Shown in pieces: positions 26,515-36,107 of a stretch of DNA of 64,000 bases (the first letter of the stretch is position 1; the number at the start of each line of letters is the position of its first letter). The DNA is from Sphaerisporangium rubeum (lineage in GTDB: Bacteria; Actinomycetota; Actinomycetes; Streptosporangiales; Streptosporangiaceae). The stretch is from positions 2,093,501 through 2,157,500 of the forward strand of contig NZ_JACHIU010000001.1 in assembly GCF_014207705.1 (NCBI RefSeq), in the 5' to 3' direction. The notes under the pieces were generated by a model. That model worked only from the letters and a program-made list of their open reading frames with translations. It was not told the origin of the DNA and ran no database searches. The position numbers and the translations under genes were made by a program.

Positions 26515-27090
26515 ATGAATAGGCCGAGCAAGCTGGTCGAGGATCCGCGGGCCATGCGTGCGCTGGCGCATCCGGCCAGACTGGCCATACTCAAGCGGCT
26601 TCAGCTCGAAGGGCCCGCCACGGCCACCGAGTGCGCGGCCGTGGCGGGGATCTCGGCGAGTGCGGGGAGTTATCACCTGCGGATGCTGGCCAAGTACGGG
26701 TTCGTGGAGGACGCGCCGCCGAGGGGGGACGGCCGGGAGCGGGTCTGGCAGGCGCCGCACCGGGGGTTCACCGTGCCGGAGCCGGACGACCAGACGCCGG
26801 AGCTCGCCGAGGCCAAGAACGTGCTGGCCAAAGCGGTGCTGGACGGGCTGGCCGAGGACGTCAGGCGGTATCTCGACTCCAGCGTCCGCGAGTCCAAGGA
26901 GTGGCGGCAGGCCGCGACGCTGAACCAGATGACCTTGCGCGTGAACGCCGAGGAACTGGCCGAGCTCGGCCGCAAGGTCACCGACATCCTCCTGCCGTAC
27001 CTCGCACGCACCCGCGGCCCCGAGGCCGCGCCACCCGACGCGCGGGTGATCCAGGGGGTCGTCCACCTGTACCCGCGGCCGCCGGCCTGA
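26515..27090 (+). CDS. ArsR-like winged-helix transcriptional regulator
   Basis: A 191-residue DNA-binding protein. A winged helix-turn-helix fills about 8-85: DPRAMRALAHPARLAILKRL, then ATATECAAVAGISASAGSYH as recognition region, HLRMLAKYGFVEDAP and a wing ending RVWQAP. A helical C-terminal domain of about 100 residues may bind a ligand or dimerise. ATG 26515 begins the family motif; longer upstream frames run through the operator region and are unlikely. Divergent from the MFS gene, which it probably represses through the palindrome at 26161-26190. Confidence 0.9.
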   Translation: MNRPSKLVEDPRAMRALAHPARLAILKRLQLEGPATATECAAVAGISASAGSYHLRMLAKYGFVEDAPPRGDGRERVWQAPHRGFTVPEPDDQTPELAEAKNVLAKAVLDGLAEDVRRYLDSSVRESKEWRQAATLNQMTLRVNAEELAELGRKVTDILLPYLARTRGPEAAPPDARVIQGVVHLYPRPPA

Positions 27091-27322
27091 GCCCGGGGGC
27101 CGCCGGACCCGGGCCTGGGGTGGTCGCGTTACGGGTACACTTTCAGGTGGCTCGTTTGAGCGGGCCGACTTCGCACGCCCACTATGCGGGCCGTCCCCTC
27201 GGTCCAGGCCGTTGGTCTGGATGGGGCGGTTCAAGGGCGTCAGGGCGGGGGCCGCGGGCCCTCGCGCACAACCGAGACACGCGCCCTCAGCAAAGGCGCT
27301 CTACCCAGGAGGACCATAACTC

Positions 27323-28273
27323 ATGGCCCCCGTCGTCACCATGCGGCAGATGCTGGAAAGCGGTGTGCACTTCGGCCACCAGACGCGGCGCTGGAACCCG
27401 AAGATGAAGCGCTTCATCCTCACTGAGCGCAACGGCATCTACATCATCGACCTGCAGAAGTCGCTGTCGTTCATCGACCGCGCCTACGACTTCGTCAAGG
27501 AGACCGTCGCCCACGGCGGCACCATCCTGTTCATCGGCACCAAGAAGCAGGCCCAGGAGGCCATCGCCGAGCAGGCCGCGCGGGTCGGCATGCCCTACGT
27601 CAACCAGCGTTGGCTCGGCGGCATGCTCACCAACTTCTCCACCGTGCACAAGAGGCTCCAGCGTCTCAAGGAGCTCGAGGAGCTCGACTTCGACAACGTG
27701 GCAGGCTCCGGGCTCACCAAGAAGGAGCTCCTGATGCGCCGCCGCGAGAAGGACAAGCTCGAGCGCACCCTCGGCGGCATCCGGGACATGGCGCGCGTGC
27801 CGAGCGCGGTGTGGGTGGTCGACACCAAGAAGGAGCACATCGGGATCAGTGAGGCCCGCAAGCTGAACATCCCGGTCGTCGCGATCCTCGACACCAACTG
27901 CGACCCCGACGAGGTCGACTACCCGATCCCCGGCAACGACGACGCCATCCGCGCCGTCAGCCTCCTCACCCGGGTGATCGCGGACGCGGTGGCCGACGGC
28001 CTGATGGCCCGCGCCGGCGCGAGCCGCGGCGGGGACGACAAGCCCGCCGGTGCGGTGGCCGAGCCGCTCGCCGAGTGGGAGCGCGAGCTCCTCGCTCGTT
28101 CCGAGGAGGCCCCCGCGGCCCCCGCCGAGGAGACCGCCGCCGCTGCCGAGGCTCCGGCTGAAGAGGCCGCTGCGGCCCCCGAGGAGACCGCCGCCGCTGC
28201 CGAGGCTCCGGCCGACGAGACCCCCGCGGCCCCCGAGGCCGAGGCCGGCGAGGGCACCGCGCAGCAGAGCTGA
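27323..28273 (+). CDS. rpsB: 30S ribosomal protein uS2
   Basis: Ribosomal protein S2 of 316 residues. It contains [31 protein letters not shown] and [10 protein letters not shown]. After residue about 240 there is an Ala/Glu-rich acidic tail made of [16 protein letters not shown] repeats, longer than in E. coli S2 but common in actinomycetes. ATG 27323 follows AGGAGG. A 232-bp leader precedes it and includes GGTACACT, a possible -10 region. Confidence 0.97.
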   Translation: MAPVVTMRQMLESGVHFGHQTRRWNPKMKRFILTERNGIYIIDLQKSLSFIDRAYDFVKETVAHGGTILFIGTKKQAQEAIAEQAARVGMPYVNQRWLGGMLTNFSTVHKRLQRLKELEELDFDNVAGSGLTKKELLMRRREKDKLERTLGGIRDMARVPSAVWVVDTKKEHIGISEARKLNIPVVAILDTNCDPDEVDYPIPGNDDAIRAVSLLTRVIADAVADGLMARAGASRGGDDKPAGAVAEPLAEWERELLARSEEAPAAPAEETAAAAEAPAEEAAAAPEETAAAAEAPADETPAAPEAEAGEGTAQQS

Positions 28274-28324
28274 CGTTCGTCCCGCGGCCCGGATCCACAG
28301 CCGGTACGCGGGCCTGGCGCTTCA

Positions 28325-28360
28325 CGGGTGGGTGTGCACAACCCCGGGCACACCCACCCG
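28325..28360 (+). terminator. Perfect 13-bp hairpin between rpsB and tsf
   Basis: CGGGTGGGTGTGC (28325-28337) pairs exactly with GCACACCCACCCG (28348-28360), loop 10 nt. Placed between rpsB and tsf it likely acts as an attenuator, lowering tsf relative to rpsB, as described for rpsB-tsf operons elsewhere. Confidence 0.75.
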
Positions 28361-28389
28361 ATCCACGACGAACTCGACGAGGAAAGACA

Positions 28390-29223
28390 ATGGCTTCCGT
28401 TAACATGGCCGACGTCAAGCGGCTCCGTGAGCTGACCGCCGCCGGCATGATGGACTGCAAGAAGGCCCTTGAGGAGGCCGGCGGCGACATCGAAAAGGCC
28501 GTCGACATCCTGCGGGTCAAGGGTGCCAAGGACGTCGGCAAGCGCGAGGCGCGCACCGCGTCCAACGGCCTCATCGCCGTCAAGCAGGACGGCGAGTCGC
28601 TCGCCGCGCTGCTCGAGCTCAACTGCGAGACCGACTTCGTGGCCAAGGGCGAGCGTTTCCAGGAGCTGGCCGCCAAGGTCGTCGCGCACGTGCTCGCGTC
28701 CCGGCCGTCCGACGTGCCGACCCTGCTGGAGTCCGACCTCGACGGCAAGTCCGTCAAGGAGCACCTGGACGAGGCCAACGCGGCCCTCGGCGAGAAGATC
28801 GAAGTTCGCCGTTTCGCCGTGCTCGACGGCGGACACATCGTGGCGTACATGCACAAGACCGACCCGCAGCTGCCCCCGGCGGTGGGTGTCCTCGTGCAGC
28901 TCGACAGCCCGAACACCGAGGTCGGCAAGGACATCGCGCAGCACGCCGCCGCCATGGCCCCCCGCTACCTCAACCCCAACTCCGTCCCGGCCGACGTGGT
29001 CGAGAAGGAGCGCACGGTCTTCGAGCAGATGACCCGCGAGGAGGGCAAGCCGGAGGCCGCGATCGCCAAGATCGTCGATGGTCGCGTCAACGGCTGGTAC
29101 AAGGACTTCACCCTTCTTGAGCAGGCGTTCGTCAAGGACAACAAGAAGACGGTCGGCAAGTACGCCGCCGAGGCGGGTGTGAAGGTCCTGGCCTTCGTCC
29201 GCTACAAGGTCGGTCAGGCATAG
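28390..29223 (+). CDS. tsf: Elongation factor Ts
   Basis: Nucleotide exchange factor for EF-Tu, 277 residues. The N-terminal UBA-like domain (VKRLRELTAAGMMDCKKALE) and the EF-Tu-contacting segment CETDFVAKGERFQELA are present. The C-terminal dimerisation part ends FVRYKVGQA. ATG 28390 follows GAGGAAAG. Confidence 0.97.
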   Translation: MASVNMADVKRLRELTAAGMMDCKKALEEAGGDIEKAVDILRVKGAKDVGKREARTASNGLIAVKQDGESLAALLELNCETDFVAKGERFQELAAKVVAHVLASRPSDVPTLLESDLDGKSVKEHLDEANAALGEKIEVRRFAVLDGGHIVAYMHKTDPQLPPAVGVLVQLDSPNTEVGKDIAQHAAAMAPRYLNPNSVPADVVEKERTVFEQMTREEGKPEAAIAKIVDGRVNGWYKDFTLLEQAFVKDNKKTVGKYAAEAGVKVLAFVRYKVGQA

Positions 29224-29244
29224 GCTTAACCCAGAGCGATCTGA

Positions 29245-30051
<807 letters not shown>

Positions 30052-30060
30052 GGAGCCGCT

Positions 30061-30618
30061 GTGATCGACGAAACCCTCCTCGAAGCCGAGGAGAAAATGG
30101 ACAAGGCGGTCGCGGTCGCCAAGGAGGACTTCGCGGCGATCCGCACCGGCAGGGTCAGCCCCTCGATGTTCAACAAGATCACTGTTGACTACTACGGGTC
30201 ACCCACTCCGGTGCAGCAGCTCGCGTCGTTCCACGTCCCCGAGGCGCGCATGGTGATCATCCAGCCGTACGACAAGGGGTCGATGGGTGCGATCGAGCGG
30301 GCCATCCGCGACAGCGACCTCGGCGTGAACCCCGGCAACGACGGCGCGGTGATCCGCGTGGTGTTCCCCGAGCTGTCGGAGGAGCGCCGCAAGGAGTACA
30401 TCAAGATCGCGCGTAACAAGGCCGAGAGCAGCAAGGTGTCGGTGCGCAACATTCGCCGTCACGCCAAGGAGACCTTGGACAAAATGGTCAAGGACGGCGA
30501 GGCCGGCGAGGACGAGGTGCGTCGCGCCGAGAAGGAGCTCGACGACCTCACTCAGAAGCACGTCGCCAAGATCGACGAGCTGTTGAAGCACAAGGAAGCC
30601 GAGCTGCTCGAAGTCTGA
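30061..30618 (+). CDS. frr: Ribosome recycling factor
   Basis: RRF, 185 residues, which splits post-termination ribosomes with EF-G. Core segments: [41 protein letters not shown] and the C-terminal three-helix bundle. GTG 30061 lies 9 bp after pyrH with AGGGAG between, so it is co-transcribed. A strong hairpin follows. Confidence 0.97.
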   Translation: MIDETLLEAEEKMDKAVAVAKEDFAAIRTGRVSPSMFNKITVDYYGSPTPVQQLASFHVPEARMVIIQPYDKGSMGAIERAIRDSDLGVNPGNDGAVIRVVFPELSEERRKEYIKIARNKAESSKVSVRNIRRHAKETLDKMVKDGEAGEDEVRRAEKELDDLTQKHVAKIDELLKHKEAELLEV

Positions 30619-30638
30619 GCGCGTCGAAGTCAGGTTCG

Positions 30639-30678
30639 GGCGCCTCCGCTTCGGTAACCGGCCGAAGCGGCAGGCGCC
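30639..30678 (+). terminator. Long hairpin between frr and cdsA
   Basis: GGCGCCTCCGCTTCGG (30639-30654) pairs with CCGAAGCGG-C-AGGCGCC (30662-30678), 16 bp with one bulged C and a 7-nt loop. It probably terminates or attenuates the rpsB-frr transcript before cdsA. Confidence 0.75.
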
Positions 30679-30764
30679 TCGCCACGTCCGCCGCTGCCGG
30701 CGGGTGGGCCGGTCGGCGGTGCGAGCATGAGGGGAACCGGGCCGGTAGGAGAGTTGGGAACACA

Positions 30765-31712
30765 GTGGATGGTACGGCGGGCGGCCCAGGGCCGGCCTTG
30801 GGCCCCGGCGCGGACGGGCTCCCGCTCGTGAGCGGCCCCGGCGCGGAGGAGGTTCCGTCGGCGGGCCGGGAGCCGGAGCCGAGCGCTCCCGGTGAGCGGC
30901 CCAAGGGCATCCGTACGGGACGCAATCTGCCTGCCGCGATCGCGGTGGGCCTGGTGCTCGGCGCGCTGGTCATCGGTTCGCTCTACACCGTCAAGGTGGC
31001 GTTCCTCGCGGTGGTGCTCGCCGCCGTGGGTCTCGGCGTGGTGGAGCTCAGCCAGGCGTTCGGCACCCGAGGCATCAGGGTCCCTGTGGTGCCGGTGCTG
31101 GCCGGGCTGGTCGCCATGCAGGCCGGCGGGTACTGGGGTGGCCCGGTCTGGCTGCTCGGCGCCTTCGTGCTGACCGTGCTGGTCCTGCTGACGTGGCGCA
31201 TGTTCCAGGGCCAGGACGGCTATGTCCGTGACTCGACCGCCAGTGTGCTCACCGCGGTCTACCCGGCGCTGATCGCCGGGTTCGTCCCGTTGATGTTGCT
31301 TGAGGAGGACGGCGCGCACCGCGTGGTCATCTTCGTCGCGGTCACCGTGTGCAGCGACATCGGCGGCTACTTCGCCGGCATCCTGTTCGGCAGGCACCCC
31401 ATGTCGGTGATCAGCCCGAAGAAGACCTGGGAGGGTTTCGCGGGTTCCGTGGTGGCCTGTGTGGTCTGCGGCGCGCTGCTGGTGCGGTTCCTGCTGGAAG
31501 GTGAGTACTGGCAGGGTGCGGTGGTCGGGGTCGTGGTGGCCGTGTTCGCCACCCTCGGCGACCTCATCGAGTCGGTCATCAAGCGCGATCTCGGCCTCAA
31601 GGACATGGGGAGTTTGCTGCCGGGACACGGCGGCATGATGGACCGCCTCGACTCGCTGCTCGTCACATTGTTCCCGGTCTGGCTGCTGCTGGCGACCTTC
31701 GTCCCCGCCTAG
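30765..31712 (+). CDS. cdsA: Phosphatidate cytidylyltransferase
   Basis: Integral membrane CDP-diacylglycerol synthase of 315 residues. After a Pro/Gly-rich cytoplasmic N-terminus (about 1-50) come about eight membrane helices. SPKKTWEGFAGS and the C-terminal family signature VIKRDLGLKDMGSLLPGHGG followed by DRLDS are present. GTG 30765 has AGGAGAG upstream. It supplies CDP-DAG for phospholipids. Confidence 0.96.
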   Translation: MDGTAGGPGPALGPGADGLPLVSGPGAEEVPSAGREPEPSAPGERPKGIRTGRNLPAAIAVGLVLGALVIGSLYTVKVAFLAVVLAAVGLGVVELSQAFGTRGIRVPVVPVLAGLVAMQAGGYWGGPVWLLGAFVLTVLVLLTWRMFQGQDGYVRDSTASVLTAVYPALIAGFVPLMLLEEDGAHRVVIFVAVTVCSDIGGYFAGILFGRHPMSVISPKKTWEGFAGSVVACVVCGALLVRFLLEGEYWQGAVVGVVVAVFATLGDLIESVIKRDLGLKDMGSLLPGHGGMMDRLDSLLVTLFPVWLLLATFVPA

Positions 31713-31805
31713 CACCGCTGTCCGTACGGCCCGAGCCGCTCAGGCTCCGTGCGGCGCGGCGTGTGAGCGGTGGCAGAGTAGGCGAGGGCCGTTCGCGGAG
31801 CGCGC

Positions 31806-32864
31806 TCAGGGCATCCGGCCGCGCAGGTCGAGCGCGTCGTGGCCCTGTTCGGCGGCGATCCGCAGCTCGGTCTGGGTGAGCGGCACGGTCCAGAGCCAGC
31901 GGACCTCGTCACCGCCGAAGGCGAATCCGGATAAGTCCGGTAAGCCTGGCAGAGTGTCCAGCAGGACGACACCGTCGTAGTCCGGTCCGAGGGGGAACGA
32001 CCCGGGGTCGCCGTACCAGCGGGCCGTGTGGCCGTGACCCAGCCACGTGACGGACTGCCACGGGTACCGTGCCAGCCACACCAGCACCTGCGCGGCCCTG
32101 GTCACCTCCACGCGCGTCGCGAGGGCCAGTTCGACACGGGCCAGTCCGTCCGGCCGTTCGGTGTACTGCTCCACCGTCGGCATGCGCTGGCAGCTCATGC
32201 CGATCGTTGACACCACCGTGTGGCCGGGGCCCGGCCGTTCGGTGATCCCCATGGTCGGCAGCGCGGCGCCGAGGTCCCAGTACCGGTCGGAAGGGCCCAC
32301 CCTGGCGTCCAGGTGGCTCATCACGAACTGCTGGAACGACGGCCAGGCCCCGTCCCCGGCCCGCCACTCCCAGTACGCGCGTGCCTTCGCGATGCGCGGC
32401 GCCAGCCCTTCGAGGGCCTCGGTGAGCGACCAGGCCAGCGGAGAGTCACCCACGGCGTCGCGCGCGTACCCCGGCATGCCGCGCTCCAGGTCGGCCCAGC
32501 CGGGAATCACGGCCAGCAGCTCGCCGTTGCGATACAGGGCGGCGCCGTCGCCCTCCTCGAACCACAACACGGCGAGCTCGCCCGCCGCGAGCGGCGCCGT
32601 GCCGGCCGGCATCTGCGTGCCGTCCACCGGCATCACCGGGGATCGCCAGGGATCGGCGGGATCGAGGTGCGCGGAGGAGTCAGGCGCGTTCGCGTGGTTG
32701 GCGAGCCAGACCGCTCCGTGGATCCCGCCATGAGCGTCACGAAGGTAGGCTACCGACGACACCCCGTCGGTCTCGACGGTCACCACCCGGCTGCCGTACG
32801 GACTGGTGTCGGTGACAATGACATCGGTGGTGCCCAAGGCCTCATCCGCCTTTCCCGTGGACAT
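31806..32864 (-). CDS. Suppressor of fused (SUFU) domain protein
   Basis: A 352-residue protein. The second half (about 190-350) resembles the Suppressor-of-fused domain family: HTVVSTIGMSCQRMP, RVELALATR, LVWLARYPW, WLGHGHTA and LPGLPDLSGFAFG. The N-terminal half is a separate region with VAYLRDAHGGIHGAVWLANH. Bacterial SUFU proteins are often linked to toxin immunity or polymorphic toxin loci, but no toxin gene is visible here. ATG 32864 lies directly after AGGGAG, so the true start may be a few codons later. Convergent with cdsA. Confidence 0.82.
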   Translation of the reverse strand: MSTGKADEALGTTDVIVTDTSPYGSRVVTVETDGVSSVAYLRDAHGGIHGAVWLANHANAPDSSAHLDPADPWRSPVMPVDGTQMPAGTAPLAAGELAVLWFEEGDGAALYRNGELLAVIPGWADLERGMPGYARDAVGDSPLAWSLTEALEGLAPRIAKARAYWEWRAGDGAWPSFQQFVMSHLDARVGPSDRYWDLGAALPTMGITERPGPGHTVVSTIGMSCQRMPTVEQYTERPDGLARVELALATRVEVTRAAQVLVWLARYPWQSVTWLGHGHTARWYGDPGSFPLGPDYDGVVLLDTLPGLPDLSGFAFGGDEVRWLWTVPLTQTELRIAAEQGHDALDLRGRMP

Positions 32865-32953
32865 CTCCCTGTCGGCCGAGCGCTGGCTGCTCGCAATAGA
32901 TCACACGGAATGGCTGTCCAATGCAGCTTCCGGCAAACCGTTAAGAGAAGGAC

Positions 32954-34057
32954 ATGTCTGCGGAGCTAACGTTCGTCGCCCCCCGGCGCGCCAAGCCGGC
33001 CCGGCACCTGGCCGACCTGACCATGGCGGAGCGCCGCGCCGCGGTCGCCGAGCTCGGCGAGAAGCCGTTCCGTGCCGAGCAGCTCTCCCGTCACTACTTC
33101 GAACGGCTCGCCGACGACCCCGCCGCGATGACCGACCTGCCCGCGTCGTCGCGTGAGCGACTGGTCGAAGGGCTGATGCCGTCGTTGCTCACGCCGGTCC
33201 GTGAGATCACCTGCGACGGCGGCATGACCCGCAAGACGCTGTGGAAGCTGTTCGACGGCGCGCTGGTGGAGTCGGTGCTGATGCGTTACCCCGACCGCGT
33301 GACGATGTGCGTGTCGTCGCAGGCCGGCTGCGGCATGAACTGCCCTTTCTGCGCCACAGGCCAGGCCGGCCTGACCCGCAACATGTCCACCGCCGAGATC
33401 GTCGAGCAGGTCGTCGCCGGGGCCCGTGCACTGGCCCGTGACGAGGTCCCCGGCGGCCCCGGCCGGGTCGGCAACATCGTCTTCATGGGCATGGGTGAGC
33501 CGCTGGCCAACTACAAGGCCGTCATCGGCGCCGTCCGCCGCATCGTCGACCCCGCACCCGAGGGCCTCGGCATCTCGGCCCGCGGCGTCACCGTCTCAAC
33601 GGTCGGCCTCGTCCCCGCCATCGGCAAACTCGCCGCCGAGGGTCTCCCCGTGACCTTGGCCGTCTCCCTCCACGCTCCCGACGACGAGCTGCGCGACACG
33701 CTCGTCCCCGTCAACACCCGCTGGAAGGTCGACGAGGTCCTCGACGCCGCCTGGTCCTACGCCGCGATCACCAAGCGCCGCGTCTCCATCGAGTACGCAC
33801 TGATCAAGGACATCAACGACCAGGCATGGCGCGCCGACATGCTCGGCCGCCTGCTCAAGGGCAAGCTGGTCCACGTCAACCTCATCCCGTTGAACCCCAC
33901 CCCCGGCTCCAAGTGGACCGCCTCCCGCCCCGAGGACGAACGCACCTTCGTCCACCGCCTGCAGTCCCACGGCGTCCCCGTCACCGTCCGCGACACCCGA
34001 GGCCAGGAAATCGACGGCGCCTGCGGCCAACTCGCCGCCGCCCCTCCGGAGAAGTGA
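32954..34057 (+). CDS. rlmN: 23S rRNA/tRNA adenine-C2 methyltransferase RlmN
   Basis: Radical-SAM enzyme of 367 residues that methylates A2503 of 23S rRNA and A37 of some tRNAs. The Fe-S motif is CGMNCPFC (Cys126, Cys130, Cys133), followed by [19 protein letters not shown] and [13 protein letters not shown]. The conserved C-terminal catalytic Cys357 lies in [12 protein letters not shown] 32954 has GAAGGA upstream. Its stop codon sits at the edge of a tandem repeat array. Confidence 0.96.
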   Translation: MSAELTFVAPRRAKPARHLADLTMAERRAAVAELGEKPFRAEQLSRHYFERLADDPAAMTDLPASSRERLVEGLMPSLLTPVREITCDGGMTRKTLWKLFDGALVESVLMRYPDRVTMCVSSQAGCGMNCPFCATGQAGLTRNMSTAEIVEQVVAGARALARDEVPGGPGRVGNIVFMGMGEPLANYKAVIGAVRRIVDPAPEGLGISARGVTVSTVGLVPAIGKLAAEGLPVTLAVSLHAPDDELRDTLVPVNTRWKVDEVLDAAWSYAAITKRRVSIEYALIKDINDQAWRADMLGRLLKGKLVHVNLIPLNPTPGSKWTASRPEDERTFVHRLQSHGVPVTVRDTRGQEIDGACGQLAAAPPEK

Positions 34058-34357
34058 TCCGGGAGGTCGACCTCGTAGGGGAGTACCGGGGCCGGTTGAT
34101 CGACCGTGCTCGCGGTCAGCCAGCTGTTGAACTCTGGTGATGTGATCTGGGGGTGTGGCTCGACGGGAGTTTCCTGGGGCTGGTTGATCGACCGTGCTCG
34201 CGGTCAATCAACTCGTGAACTCTGGTGATGTGATCTGAGGGTGTGGCTCGACGGGAGTTTCCTGGGGCTGGTTGATCGACCGTGCTCGCGGCCAACCAGC
34301 TGTTGAACCCCGGAGATGTGATCCGGGAGATTTAGCTCAAAGGGGAGGTACCAAGGG
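34052..34357. repeat. 88-bp tandem repeats after rlmN
   Basis: Three 88-bp units start at 34094, 34182 and 34270 with GGTTGATCGACCGTGCTCGC. Units 1 and 2 are nearly identical; the tail of unit 3 diverges and resembles the partial unit at 34052-34093. Each unit can form a small GACCG/CGGTC hairpin. Together with the dispersed element at 34460 it fills the gap up to 34522; no gene is seen. Confidence 0.9.
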
Positions 34358-34459
34358 CCGGGTGATCCGACGGTCTTCCCGGCCGGCTCGCCGCAGCGAT
34401 CCTGGCGGAGCAGCCCCCCGGAGCCGGTCAGGTTCGTCTCCCACCGCACCGGTGCCGGG

Positions 34460-34511
34460 TCGGCGCCGACGCGGTGGGACGGTGTGCGGCGAATCCGGCG
34501 CCGTCGTACGG
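34460..34511. repeat. Dispersed 52-bp repeat, copy 3
   Basis: Matches the elements at 16709-16760 and 16919-16970 with two mismatches over 52 bp, in the same orientation, 12 bp beyond the stop of the minus-strand methyltransferase gene. Confidence 0.85.
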
Positions 34512-34522
34512 CGGCCGGCCGG

Positions 34523-35332
34523 TCACGCGCGGCAGAGGATCTCGCCGTGCAGGACGGTGAACCAGCCGTCGGGGTCCGCGCCCCAGGTGCGCCAGGCGGC
34601 GGCCAGGCGGTCCAGGTCGGGCCGGGTCGCGAAGCCGTGGCCGATCGCCTGGTCGGCCATGGCGGACGTGGTGACGCGTTCGGCCCACAGGCCGCTCCAC
34701 CAGGCGCGGTCCTCCGGGGTGGCGAAGCACCAGGTGGAGGCCGATGGGGTGATCTCGGTGAAGCCGGCCTCACGGGCCCAGGACAGCAGGCGGCGTCCGG
34801 CGTCGGGCTCGCCTCCGTTGGCGCGGGCCAGCCGGTGGTACAGGCCGGACCATTCGGCCAGCTCGGGTAGCTCGGGGTAGAAGATGAAGGCGGCGTAGTC
34901 GGAGTCGCGGACCGCGACCAGACCGCCGGGACGGCACACCCGCCGCATGGCGGCCAGCGCTCCGACCGGGTCGGCCACGTGCTGCACCACCTGATGCGCG
35001 TGCACCACGTCGAACGTCCCCTCGCCGTACCCGAGGTCGTACACGTCGCCGACCTCGCAGACGACGTTGTCCAGCCCCTGGGACGCCATCAGCTCGGCGG
35101 ACTGCGCCACGATCTCCTCGGCGGTGTCGATCGCGACCACCCGTCCCGGCGCCACCAGCCGCGCGAGGTCGGCCGTGATCGTGCCGGGCCCGCACCCGAC
35201 GTCCAGCAGGGACATGCCGGGCCGCAGATGCGGCACGAGGTACGCCGCCGAGTTCTCCGCCGTCCGCCAGGTGTGCGACCGCAGCACCGACGCGTGATGC
35301 CCGTGCGTGTAGACGGCCCTTGATGAGGACAT
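34523..35332 (-). CDS. SAM-dependent methyltransferase (UbiE/class I)
   Basis: A 269-residue class I methyltransferase. Motif I LLDVGCGPGTIT, the acidic strand end VVAIDTAEEI, DVYDLGYGEGTFDVVHAHQV and RRVCRPGGLVAVRD mark the SAM fold. The C-terminal part (about 180-269) probably shapes the substrate pocket. ATG 35332 has GAGGAGG upstream. The substrate is unknown. Very similar proteins occur widely in actinomycetes as stand-alone genes. Confidence 0.9.
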   Translation of the reverse strand: MSSSRAVYTHGHHASVLRSHTWRTAENSAAYLVPHLRPGMSLLDVGCGPGTITADLARLVAPGRVVAIDTAEEIVAQSAELMASQGLDNVVCEVGDVYDLGYGEGTFDVVHAHQVVQHVADPVGALAAMRRVCRPGGLVAVRDSDYAAFIFYPELPELAEWSGLYHRLARANGGEPDAGRRLLSWAREAGFTEITPSASTWCFATPEDRAWWSGLWAERVTTSAMADQAIGHGFATRPDLDRLAAAWRTWGADPDGWFTVLHGEILCRA

Positions 35333-35416
35333 CTCTACCTCCTCGATCCAAGTCAACGAGCCTGAGCCTAACCCGGTGACCAAATGTCGAGAAAGTTTGT
35401 CTCATATATCGGGACA

Positions 35417-35671
35417 TCAGAGGTGCTGCACGGTCTTCACGACCAGCACGAGGAACAGCATCGCCAGCAGGCCCACCACGATCATCCGCGCCGCCGCCGA
35501 CAACGCCGACGACTTCGCCTCAGGCACCTTCGCGGCCGCCTCCGCGGCGGCCTTCACCGCCTTGCCCCATCCGGCCCAGATGTCCATCGTCCGCTGGAAC
35601 CGCCGGCCGACGAAGAACAGCACCGTGGCGACCAGGATGATCATCATGACGCGACCGTGGGATGCGTCCAT
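35417..35671 (-). CDS. Small two-TM membrane protein
   Basis: An 84-residue protein with a TM segment at about 9-22 (MMIILVATVLFFVG), a charged/Ala-rich cytoplasmic or external loop (AWGKAVKAAAEAAAKV region, about 36-60), and a second TM near the C-terminus (MIVVGLLAMLFLVLVV). ATG 35671 has AGGAG upstream and G/C third positions support coding. No family is recognised. Confidence 0.7.
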   Translation of the reverse strand: MDASHGRVMMIILVATVLFFVGRRFQRTMDIWAGWGKAVKAAAEAAAKVPEAKSSALSAAARMIVVGLLAMLFLVLVVKTVQHL

Positions 35672-36107
35672 ACGCGCTCCTGTCCTCGGGTAAGCGGATT
35701 TTCCCGTACTCGAATTTATTCGATCCACTGCGAGTGTGAATGGCGAATGCTTGACCGATCCCGGGGATGATATGGGGCCGAACGGCATATTTATCGATAT
35801 ATAAATAGGACGCGATTGGCGAACAGCGGAACTGGTCGTGCCGGAGATGCCGCGACCGGACCCGGCGCTGGACTGGGTGGATGTGGTGCGAGGCGACATG
35901 CGCGCCGGGGAGGAATTGCACGTGCCGGGTGATACGGAACCGATGGCGCTGCCGTCACGTGGACACGTTGCCGTCGGCGGCCCGTTCGCGAATCAGGTGA
36001 CACCTAAATTCTTCCCCGCAAATGCAGAGCTGTCCGCTTTTATGAGGACCGAGTCGACCCATCACGAATGTCACGCCGGCTCCATGTCGGCGACTCCCTG
36101 CTGGACG
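35672..36107. other. AT-richer gap upstream of the two-TM gene
   Basis: No convincing gene in these 436 bases. It is locally AT-rich and holds an inverted repeat (35788-35807). A plus-strand frame at 35838-36131 lacks a ribosome site and similarity. Confidence 0.5.
35788..35807. promoter_or_regulatory. AT-rich 7+7 bp inverted repeat
   Basis: TATTTAT (35788-35794) and ATAAATA (35801-35807) flank CGATAT. A fully A/T-armed palindrome is rare in this GC-rich DNA and lies about 115 bp upstream of the minus-strand two-TM gene, so it may be a regulator site. Confidence 0.45.
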
